Shown piece after piece: positions 6,396 through 12,333 of a stretch of 12,333 nt of DNA. Positions within the stretch are counted from its first letter, which is position 1. Each line of letters starts with the position of its first letter. The position numbers and the translations under genes are program-made. Source of the stretch: Verrucomicrobiota bacterium (GTDB lineage Bacteria > Verrucomicrobiota > Verrucomicrobiia > Opitutales > Opitutaceae); the NCBI GenBank assembly GCA_023410155.1, contig JAEYQF010000296.1, forward strand, positions 1-12,333. Reading direction: 5' to 3'. A model generated the notes under the pieces. That model saw only the letters and a program-made list of their open reading frames with translations, was not told the DNA's origin and did no database searches.

Positions 6396-8846
6396 TCAGG
6401 CGCCGGTCCGCAGGGGAGCCGCTTCGGCTTCTTCGAGCGCCTTGCGCAACGCCGCGATCAACCGCGCTGACTCGAAAGGCTTTTGCACGAAACCGGCGAG
6501 GGCCATGCCGGCGAAGCGCTCCGTCGACACGGATTCACTGTAGCCGCTCATCAACAGCACGGGCACCCGGCTGTCGAAGCCGTGGATCTCGCGAAACGCC
6601 TCCTGGCCGTCCATCACCGGCATCATCAGATCAAGTAGCACCGCGCGGAAAGCTCCCGGCGTGCGGCGAAACGCGGCCACGGCCTCCTGCCCGTTGACCA
6701 CCGCAGTGACGGTGAAGCCGGCACGCTCGAGAATGCGCACGCTGATATCGCGCACGGATTCCTCATCGTCGGCGACCAGCACGTGGCCGGATCCGCGCCA
6801 CGGGTCTTCCGACGTCTGCGGCGAGACCACCTCGGCCACGCCGGGCGCGGCGGGCAGCAGCAGGCGAAACGTCGTTCCTTTTCCCGGTGAACTGTCGACC
6901 TTTACGGCGCCCTGATGTCCGCGCGCGATGCCCAGCACCGCGGAGAGTCCGAGCCCGTGTCCGGTGAACTTGGTGGTGAAAAACGGCTCGAAGATGCGCG
7001 ACATCACCTCGGACGTCATGCCGCACCCGTCGTCACTCACTTCCAGAAACACGAATCGGCCGGGATCCAGGTCAGGCGCAAGATAAGTGGTGGCCAGATA
7101 CGCCCGGTCGGCCTCCATCACGCCGGTGCGCACCACGATCCGCCCGGGCCGTTCGCCGATCGCATCCGCGGCGTTGATCACGAGATTCATCGCGATCTGA
7201 CTCAGTTGCGTGCTGTCGCCCTGCACCGCAGGCAGGTGCGGATCGAGGGCAAACTCCAATGTGCATTTCTTCGGGATCGAGACCTGAAGCAGGTGAGTGG
7301 TGTCCTGCACCAACTTGCTCAGATCCACGAGAGTCGAGGCGATCCGGCCCTTGCCTGAGTAGGCGAGCATCTGGCGGCACAACTCCGCCGCGCGCAGGGC
7401 GGCCAGCTCGATCTGATGAATCGACTTCTCCGCGGAGCTTTCCGCGGGCACATCAAGCCGCGCGAGCGTCGCGTTACCGAGCATCGCCGTGAGCAGATTG
7501 TTGAAATCGTGTGCGATGCCGCCCGCGAGCACACCGAGACTCTCGAGTTTCTGCGCCTGGAGCAGATTGCGTTCGGATTCCAATCGCGCCTGTTCCGCCT
7601 GCTTCTGCGCGGTGATGTCACGCATGATGCCCGAGAGCATCGTCGGCCGCCCCGCCTCGTCGTAATGGGCAAAGATGAGCTGCGAGACCGGCACCTCGCG
7701 TCCCTCGTGATCGATCAGCGCGGTCTCGCCCCGCCAGAATCCCTCGCGAAACGCCGTCGGCACGCCCTCCCGCAGAATCAGCTCCGTCGCCCACGCAGGA
7801 TGGAGATCGTGCATCCGCGTGCCCTTCAACTCGTCCGCGTTGCGGCGGCCGCGGAAACGGGCCAGCGCCAGATTCGCGTAGAGCACTTGCCCGCCTTGCC
7901 CGGCGGTGACGACGAAGTCCGGTGCCGCTTCGATGATCGTCAGCAATCGGCTCCGCTCCGCCTCTGCCTGCGTGCGACGGGTCACGGCGAGACCCAGCCC
8001 GAGCCCGACCCCGGAGACCGAGGCCACGAACAACAACAAGTCCAGGACGGTATCCTGCGATGCCCCGAAGAACCGCACGGCCGCGAGACTGCTCATGGTG
8101 AGCGCGCACGTGGCCAGGGTGGCGCCCGGCATGCCGTGGCGCAGACAGATCCAGATCAGCGGGACGAAGGAAATGTAGTAGGCATGGAATCCGCGCAGGA
8201 ATTCTGCCCCGTGCACCGCTCCCACACAGCCGAGAAGTGCGGCGGATTGCACGGTGACTTCGAGCCAGTAGCGCCACGTGCGCACCCGCTTCGGCGGCGG
8301 CGCCTCGCCCAGCAGACGCGGAGCCACGTGCACCAGCAACAACGGCACCACCGTGAGCACGCCCGTGAGATCGCCAATCCACCAGCTGAAGACTACGCGG
8401 GCAAAATTCTCCTGTCCCAGAAATCCGGATACAAGCACCAGCGTCGATCCGCCAAGGGAGGCCAGCAACGGCCCCACCACCAACAGCGCGATGAAGATGC
8501 CGGTATCCACCGGTTTCACCGGGCGCGGATTGGGTCCGAACCAATGTCGGGCGCACAGGGCCGTGCTCGCGTAGGACGCAGTGATCAGCAGCGGCAGCGT
8601 GAAGCGCAGCCAGTGTCCCGGCTCCACGCTGCCGATCACAGCGGAGAAAAGCTGGGCCACCAGTACCGCGAGCACCGCGGGCCACCCGAAGAACACGACC
8701 ACGGCAAAGGCCAAGCCGACGGGAGGATACCACAAGGAGACGCCAGGCGATATTTCGAAGACGCGGGCCGCGTGATCGAAAGCCACGTGCAGGAGCAGGT
8801 ATATGAACAGGGCGCCGGGAGTTTTCGATCCCGTGGGCAACTTCAT
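6396..8846 (-). CDS. MASE1-PAS hybrid sensor histidine kinase with C-terminal receiver
   Basis: An 816-residue membrane-bound two-component kinase. Residues of about 12-290 are a MASE1 sensor region of several hydrophobic helices (ISPGVSLWYPPVGLAFA, FSWWIGDLTGVLTVVPLLL). A PAS domain follows at about 300-420, then a HisKA domain with phosphoacceptor H446 in GGIAHDFNNLLTAMLG. The HATPase has N-box MNLVINAADAI, DDGCGM, FEPFFTTK and GHGLGLSAVLGI. The receiver (about 690-810) has acidic pair DD, phosphoacceptor D739 in LLDLMMPVMDG and lysine in FVQKPF. This HFN-type kinase usually passes phosphate within itself or to a separate phosphotransfer protein; none is encoded nearby, so its target is unknown. 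The frame stays open upstream to 9191, but that extension is arginine-rich, crosses a non-coding repeat array and overlaps recD2. I therefore start at the ATG at 8846-8844 (MKLPTGSK), just before MASE1. No clear Shine-Dalgarno. Confidence 0.9.
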   Translation of the reverse strand: MKLPTGSKTPGALFIYLLLHVAFDHAARVFEISPGVSLWYPPVGLAFAVVVFFGWPAVLAVLVAQLFSAVIGSVEPGHWLRFTLPLLITASYASTALCARHWFGPNPRPVKPVDTGIFIALLVVGPLLASLGGSTLVLVSGFLGQENFARVVFSWWIGDLTGVLTVVPLLLVHVAPRLLGEAPPPKRVRTWRYWLEVTVQSAALLGCVGAVHGAEFLRGFHAYYISFVPLIWICLRHGMPGATLATCALTMSSLAAVRFFGASQDTVLDLLLFVASVSGVGLGLGLAVTRRTQAEAERSRLLTIIEAAPDFVVTAGQGGQVLYANLALARFRGRRNADELKGTRMHDLHPAWATELILREGVPTAFREGFWRGETALIDHEGREVPVSQLIFAHYDEAGRPTMLSGIMRDITAQKQAEQARLESERNLLQAQKLESLGVLAGGIAHDFNNLLTAMLGNATLARLDVPAESSAEKSIHQIELAALRAAELCRQMLAYSGKGRIASTLVDLSKLVQDTTHLLQVSIPKKCTLEFALDPHLPAVQGDSTQLSQIAMNLVINAADAIGERPGRIVVRTGVMEADRAYLATTYLAPDLDPGRFVFLEVSDDGCGMTSEVMSRIFEPFFTTKFTGHGLGLSAVLGIARGHQGAVKVDSSPGKGTTFRLLLPAAPGVAEVVSPQTSEDPWRGSGHVLVADDEESVRDISVRILERAGFTVTAVVNGQEAVAAFRRTPGAFRAVLLDLMMPVMDGQEAFREIHGFDSRVPVLLMSGYSESVSTERFAGMALAGFVQKPFESARLIAALRKALEEAEAAPLRTGA

Positions 8847-8923
8847 GGGTATTGCGGACGATTGCAGCCGCGCAACTCGCTTCCTGCAAGGAGCAAAACC
8901 TCCGCGGCGCCAGAACACGCGCC

Positions 8924-9055
8924 ACCGATTGGCGTGAGTCGAGCCGCGATGCGGATCGTGCCACTGCAAGGTGCGGACCGGGTCGAGCCAAGGTGCGGAC
9001 CAGGTCGAGCCACGAAGCGGCTCGCGTCGAGAAACAGTGCGGACCGGCGCGCGAC
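8924..9055. repeat. Array of about six degenerate 22-bp direct repeats
   Basis: Units fall at exact 22-bp steps: 8924-8945, 8946-8967, 8968-8989, 8990-9011, 9012-9033 and 9034-9055. The two central units differ at one base; each reads AAGGTGCGGACC, then G or A, then GGTCGAGCC. The core TGCGGAC or a close variant recurs at 8950, 8972, 8994, 9016 and 9038, always in phase, and GTCGAG recurs at the same offset in four of the six units. Outer units are diverged. Because 22 is not a multiple of 3, the array is unlikely to be coding. It lies between the recD2 stop (9094) and the kinase start (8846), roughly 80-210 nt upstream of the latter, with no spacers, so it is not a CRISPR. It could be a regulatory site cluster or an inert genomic repeat. 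Confidence 0.7.
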
Positions 9056-9093
9056 GCTGCACGCATCGCCGGCGAGGGCGACCGGCGTGTCGA

Positions 9094-11487
9094 TCATCTC
9101 GCAGCCGCGGCGAGTTTCTGACGGAGGTGCGTGAGTCGCTGCTTCGAGTCGCTGTTGCGCACGGCCATCGCGTAGGCCGCGGGATCGCCAACGATGAAGA
9201 CCTTTTTTTTCCCGCGCGTGATCGCGGTGTAAATGAGGTTTCGTTGCAGCATCATGAAGTGCGCCTTGAGCAGCGGCACGATTACGACGGGATATTCGCT
9301 GCCCTGCGACTTGTGGATGCTGATCGCGTAGGCGAGCGCGAGATCGCCGAACTCGCCGCGCTCGAACGTGTGCCGCTCGCCGTCGAAGTCGGCTTCGAGC
9401 CGTGCGTTTTCGGCGTCGATACCGACGACGGTGCCGATGTCGCCGTTGAAGAGGTTTTTGTCGTAGTTGTTGCGCAGCTGGATGACTTTGTCACCGGGGC
9501 GATACTCGCCACCAGGACCGCGCAGACCGCGGGCATGGCGGTTGAGCTGCGACTGGAGCTGCGCGTTGAAATTGGCGACGCCGGCTGTGCCTTTATGCAT
9601 CGGCGCGAGGATCTGCACGTCGTTGATCGGGTGCGGCCACTTGAGCTGGCGCGGGATGAAGTCGGTGCAAAGTTGCACGACTTTGCGCACGCAATCGTCG
9701 GCATCGTGCGCGGAGATGAAATTGAGATCGGCCCAGACTTGCGCGTTGGCGACATCGGGGAGGACGGCGTTGAGCTTCGGATCGCCTGCGTTGATCGCGT
9801 GCGCGGTGGTGACGATTTCGCTCTGCCCCTGCTGGCGGAAGATCACGGCGAGGCGCGTGACGGCCAGCGCCGCTGGCGCGGCGCGGAGATCGGAGTTTGG
9901 AGATCGGAGATGCGACGCAGAAGCTTCGGAGCTGTAGGCGATCAGGTCTTTGAGGACGTTGCCGGCGCCGACGCTCGGGAGCTGATCGGTGTCGCCGACG
10001 AGCAGGAGATGCGCGCGCACCGGCACGGCTTGCATGAGCGCGGCGGCGAGTCGGGTGTCGAGCATCGAGGCTTCGTCGACGATGAGAAAATCGGTCGCTA
10101 ACGGAGCGTTTTCGTTGGCGACGAAACCGCCCCGGGCGGCGTCGTATTTGAGCAGCCGGTGAATCGTGGACGCGAAGCCGCCGGTCGTCTCGGCGAGGCG
10201 TTGCGCGGCGCGGCCGGTCGGCGCGGCGAGGTGCACGCGGACTTTCTTTGCGAGCAGGATCTCAACGAGCGCGCGGAGGATCGTGGTCTTTCCGGTTCCA
10301 GGTCCGCCGGTGAGAATCGAGATCTTGTGGGTGAGCGCGTTTTTCAGGGCGGTGCGCTGGAGCTCGGCGAACGCGAAGCCGGCTTTCTGCTCGGCCCACT
10401 GAACCGCCGCGTCGACCTTGATCGGTGGCAGGCCGCTCGCGATTTGCGTGATGCGGCTAACGGCGTCGGAGATTTTTTGTTCGGCGCGATCGTTGTGCGG
10501 AAGCTGAATGAGGGGCGAGGCGAGGGTGCCGTCGGGCGACGCGGTTGGCGTCTGCCGCACGAGCGCCTTTTCTTTCACGAGTGCTTCGATGCGCGCCTCG
10601 ACGAAGCGGCGCTCGGTCTCGAGCTGGTTGGCGGAGTGATCGATGAGATCGGCTTCGGGAAAGGCGGTGTGACCTTCCTCCTGCAGCGTCTCCAGTGCGA
10701 AAAGGACACCGGCGTCGAGGCGCGGCGCGGCGTCATTGGCAAAGCCGAGGTTGATGGCGATGCGATCGGCGGTCTTGAAGCCGATGCCGTCGATCTCGCG
10801 GGCGACGCGATACGGCTCGTTCATCAGGATCGGTTTGGCCTGCGCACCGTAGCGCTGGACGAGTTTCACGCATTGGCTGGGCGTGACGCCGTAGGTCTGG
10901 AGGAAAATGTAGAGTTCGCGCTCGGTGCGTTTTTCGTCCCACGCGGCTTTGATCGACGTGGCGCGCTTCTTCCCGATGCCGGGGACGTCGCGCAGGCGTC
11001 CGGATTCCTCGGTGAGCACGCGAAATGTGTCGGTGCCGAACGCATCGACGATCTTGTTGGCGTAAACTTTGCCGATGCCGGGCACGAGGCCGCTGCCGAG
11101 ATATTTGCGAATGCCGTAGACGCTGGCGGGCAGCTCGCTCTTGAAGCCGGCGACTTTGAACTGCGCACCATGTTGCGTGTGATGGGTCCATTCGCCGGTC
11201 AGGTGCAGCGTCTCGCCGCATTCCACGCCGGGCAGCGGGCCGACAATGGTGACGGCATCGGCGCGGTCTTTGCCCGAACCGGCCGGAGGCAAGTCGGGGC
11301 GAAACTCGGCGATCGTGTAGTGCGTTTCCTCGTTGAGAAAAATGATGCGCTCGACGACGCCGGTCAGCGAAGCGGAGGAGGAGTTGGAAGCGGAAACAGC
11401 CACGCGCGATTGAGGAGAAACAGCTTTTCCCCCGCGAAGCAAACCACCACCTCCCCGAGTTGGTTCGCCGAATCCATAGTCATACAT
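9094..11487 (-). CDS. recD2: RecD2-like ATP-dependent DNA helicase (SF1B)
   Basis: A 797-residue 5'-3' DNA helicase of the RecD2/TraA-like group, which works without RecBC in DNA repair. Residues of about 41-118 match the N-terminal OB-like domain (LTGVVERIIFLNEETHYTI). Helix-hairpin-helix motifs follow at about 131-150 (GLVPGIGKVYA), 166-183 (VPGIGKKRA) and 231-250 (IDGIGFKTADRIAINLGF). The helicase core has Walker A GGPGTGKTT (394-402, K400), Walker B VDEAS (D471, E472), GDTDQLPSVGAGNVL (motif III), IFRQ, and C-terminal HKSQGSEYP (K726) and AITRGKKKV. All catalytic motifs look intact. About 20 extra residues sit between DLIA and TRLAVIFRQ (roughly 517-540), containing a heptamer repeat. The annotated ATG at 11487 has no Shine-Dalgarno and overlaps a TATAAT; an in-frame TTG at 11442-11440 behind GGGGAGGT may be the true start. 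It lies 46 nt downstream of the HAD gene on the same strand. Confidence 0.93.
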   Translation of the reverse strand: MYDYGFGEPTRGGGGLLRGGKAVSPQSRVAVSASNSSSASLTGVVERIIFLNEETHYTIAEFRPDLPPAGSGKDRADAVTIVGPLPGVECGETLHLTGEWTHHTQHGAQFKVAGFKSELPASVYGIRKYLGSGLVPGIGKVYANKIVDAFGTDTFRVLTEESGRLRDVPGIGKKRATSIKAAWDEKRTERELYIFLQTYGVTPSQCVKLVQRYGAQAKPILMNEPYRVAREIDGIGFKTADRIAINLGFANDAAPRLDAGVLFALETLQEEGHTAFPEADLIDHSANQLETERRFVEARIEALVKEKALVRQTPTASPDGTLASPLIQLPHNDRAEQKISDAVSRITQIASGLPPIKVDAAVQWAEQKAGFAFAELQRTALKNALTHKISILTGGPGTGKTTILRALVEILLAKKVRVHLAAPTGRAAQRLAETTGGFASTIHRLLKYDAARGGFVANENAPLATDFLIVDEASMLDTRLAAALMQAVPVRAHLLLVGDTDQLPSVGAGNVLKDLIAYSSEASASHLRSPNSDLRAAPAALAVTRLAVIFRQQGQSEIVTTAHAINAGDPKLNAVLPDVANAQVWADLNFISAHDADDCVRKVVQLCTDFIPRQLKWPHPINDVQILAPMHKGTAGVANFNAQLQSQLNRHARGLRGPGGEYRPGDKVIQLRNNYDKNLFNGDIGTVVGIDAENARLEADFDGERHTFERGEFGDLALAYAISIHKSQGSEYPVVIVPLLKAHFMMLQRNLIYTAITRGKKKVFIVGDPAAYAMAVRNSDSKQRLTHLRQKLAAAAR
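9885..9912. repeat. Four-unit heptanucleotide tandem repeat inside recD2
   Basis: Plus-strand heptamers run without gaps: GGAGATC (9885-9891), GGAGTTT (9892-9898), GGAGATC (9899-9905), GGAGATG (9906-9912). On the coding strand they encode residues 526-535 (HLRSPNSDLR), within a segment that RecD2 proteins normally lack. The number of units is not a multiple of three, so gain or loss of a single heptamer would shift the helicase reading frame. Confidence 0.7.
11449..11456 (-). promoter_or_regulatory. Strong Shine-Dalgarno for an alternative TTG start of recD2
   Basis: On the minus strand GGGGAGGT (11456-11449) is followed by GGTGGT and then an in-frame TTG at 11442-11440 (residue 16 of the longer model). 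The gap from GGAGG to the TTG is 7 nt, which is optimal, whereas the ATG at 11487 has no such sequence. The same bases encode glycines in the longer model, so the match could also be a codon by-product. Confidence 0.4.
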
Positions 11488-11491
11488 TATA
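11486..11491 (-). promoter_or_regulatory. Candidate -10 element (TATAAT) for recD2
   Basis: A perfect TATAAT reads on the minus strand at 11491-11486, AT-rich in an otherwise GC-rich stretch, between the HAD stop (11534) and recD2. It overlaps the ATG at 11487, so a transcript begun from it would start near 11479 and miss that ATG, but would leave a leader of about 37 nt before the TTG at 11442. The -35 position (near 11509-11514) is a poor match, so this is tentative. Confidence 0.35.
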
Positions 11492-11533
11492 TGACAATGG
11501 GTCGGGGGCAGGCTGCGTGAGGGGAGTGGAAAT

Positions 11534-12184
11534 TCAGCAGGGGAGGGCGAGGGCGCGCGCGAGCCGGTGCAGGTCGGGAAAAACGCGCTCGGCCCCGGCG
11601 GCGAGCAGTTCGGCCTCGTCGTGCGTGCCGGTGGTGACGCACCAGCAGGGGAAGCCGCCGTCGCGCGCAGCGGCGACGTCGTAGATCGAATCGCCGATCA
11701 GAAGCGTCGAAGCAGCCTCGCGGCCGAGCGTGCTGAGGGCGTGGTGGGCGAATTCGGGCTGCGGTTTCAGCCATGGCGTGTCAGTGGCGCCGAAGTTGCC
11801 GTGGAGAAAACGGGCGATGTCGAGGTGTTCGCAGATGCGGCGGCTGGAGGGGCCGTGTTTGTTCGTGAACACCGCGAGCGTGGCGCCACGGGCGTGCAAG
11901 GCGGAGAGCAGTTCGCGGGCACCCGGATAGAGCGCGACGTCGTCGAGCATCGTGCGATCCCAGTAAGGGCGGTAAATGGGCAGCGCACGGGCGACGTTCT
12001 CGGGCCCGGCGAGGCGGGAAATCGCGACCTCGAGTCCGGCGCCCACGGCAGCGCGCACCTGTTCGGGCGTCGGCGGCGGCAGGCCGAGCTCGAGCATCGT
12101 GTGGGTGTGCGCACGGTGGATCGCCGCGAAGTGGTCCACGAGCGTGCCATCCAAGTCGAAGAGATAGGTGCTAAACCGTGACAT
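11534..12184 (-). CDS. HAD-superfamily hydrolase, phosphoglycolate phosphatase-like
   Basis: A 216-residue cytoplasmic phosphatase of HAD subfamily IA. Motif I is FDLDGTLVD with nucleophile D10 and acid/base D12. A small helical C1 cap follows (about 17-85). Motif II is T107 in VFTNKHG, motif III is K140 in WLKPQPE, and motif IV is GDSIYDV with D165 and D169 for magnesium. All catalytic residues are present and the length is typical. The closest functional match is phosphoglycolate phosphatase (Gph), but substrate cannot be fixed within this family; pyrophosphatase or other small phosphoester activity is equally possible, so no symbol is given. The start ATG at 12184-12182 sits just before motif I, as is normal. 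It precedes recD2 by 46 nt on the same strand, possibly one transcript, and is divergent from the gene beginning at 12239 across a 54-nt gap. Confidence 0.9.
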   Translation of the reverse strand: MSRFSTYLFDLDGTLVDHFAAIHRAHTHTMLELGLPPPTPEQVRAAVGAGLEVAISRLAGPENVARALPIYRPYWDRTMLDDVALYPGARELLSALHARGATLAVFTNKHGPSSRRICEHLDIARFLHGNFGATDTPWLKPQPEFAHHALSTLGREAASTLLIGDSIYDVAAARDGGFPCWCVTTGTHDEAELLAAGAERVFPDLHRLARALALPC

Positions 12185-12238
12185 GAATCAGGCGAAAATT
12201 GGTTTGGCGGCGACCGAAGTCACGAGTGAAGTGCCCGC

Positions 12239-12333
12239 ATGTCTGTCGCCGCTTCTGCTTCCGCTGCTGCTGCCGTGCACCCGGTGGGCGACGGTGTTGA
12301 GGTGCGATTGTCGGGCCGTTGGCGGATTACCGA
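12239..12333 (+). CDS. Partial CDS, possibly an MlaE-family ABC permease with STAS-like N-terminus
   Basis: From the ATG at 12239 the frame stays open to the right edge and encodes 31 residues: an alanine/serine-rich lead followed by HPVGDGVEVRLSGRWRIT. The pattern VRLSGRWRIT resembles the first strand of the STAS-like domain that precedes MlaE/YrbE-type lipid-transport permeases in several bacteria; this is recalled pattern similarity and inference from ten residues. A second frame from an ATG at 12183 is also open to the edge, but its leucine/cysteine-rich product looks less protein-like. Only a weak GAAG lies upstream as a ribosome site. The remainder is outside the window. Confidence 0.5.
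   Translation, partial: MSVAASASAAAAVHPVGDGVEVRLSGRWRIT

Noticed and set aside
8906..8923. Terminator hairpin after recD2 (GGCGC/GCGCC, 8-nt loop).
   Set aside because: Only 5 bp, no T-run, and such stems are frequent by chance at this base composition.
8924..9055. CRISPR array.
   Set aside because: The 22-bp units are contiguous and degenerate with no unique spacers, and no cas gene is nearby.
7416..9134. A 572-codon plus-strand open frame and other long frames overlapping the kinase and recD2.
   Set aside because: These are opposite or out of phase with well-supported domain proteins and have arginine/glutamine-rich compositions typical of shadow frames in GC-rich DNA.
8847..9191. N-terminal extension of the kinase frame by 115 codons.
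   Set aside because: It runs through the 22-bp repeat array, overlaps the end of recD2, and gives an arginine-rich sequence with no domain before the MASE1 region.

Overview
The window is GC-rich chromosomal DNA from a Gram-negative-like bacterium. The gene set is several exported hydrolases, an FG-GAP/ASPIC-UnbV (CRTAC1-type) protein, a MASE1 hybrid histidine kinase, a RecD2-type helicase and the start of a probable MlaE-type permease with a STAS-like N-terminus. Together with weak Shine-Dalgarno sequences in front of most starts, this suggests a Verrucomicrobiota (Opitutaceae-like) or related PVC-group genome. That placement is inference from gene content, not from a marker gene. I see no tRNA, rRNA, CRISPR, insertion sequence or phage gene.

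Layout. 1-787 (minus) is the N-terminal part of an exported M16 zinc peptidase running off the left edge. 788-1140 is a divergent intergenic region with no convincing gene but several inverted repeats that could form a multi-stem RNA leader. 1141-4196 (plus) is a probable two-gene operon: a 777-aa exported TPR plus FG-GAP plus ASPIC/UnbV protein with a natural His5 C-terminus, then, 17 nt later, an exported FKBP-like protein lacking most canonical FKBP pocket residues. 4275-6347 (plus) is an exported S9 serine peptidase. It converges on a minus-strand block, with a possible terminator stem at 6361-6385.

6396-8846 (minus) is a hybrid sensor kinase (MASE1-PAS-HisKA-HATPase-REC). Its reading frame stays open further upstream, but protein-like sequence begins at 8846. 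8847-9093 holds an array of about six degenerate 22-bp direct repeats. 9094-11487 (minus) is a RecD2-like SF1B helicase whose helicase core carries an extra segment of about 20 residues containing a four-unit heptanucleotide repeat. 11534-12184 (minus) is a HAD phosphatase. 12239-12333 (plus) is the start of another gene.

Functionally this is a mix of envelope/periplasmic proteolysis and folding (M16, FKBP-like, S9), membrane sensing (kinase), DNA repair (RecD2) and metabolite repair (HAD). No coherent new defence or biosynthetic system is evident. The points most worth a second look are the 22-bp array, the heptamer-containing insertion in RecD2, the degenerate FKBP paired with the CRTAC1-type protein, and the structured region ahead of that operon.
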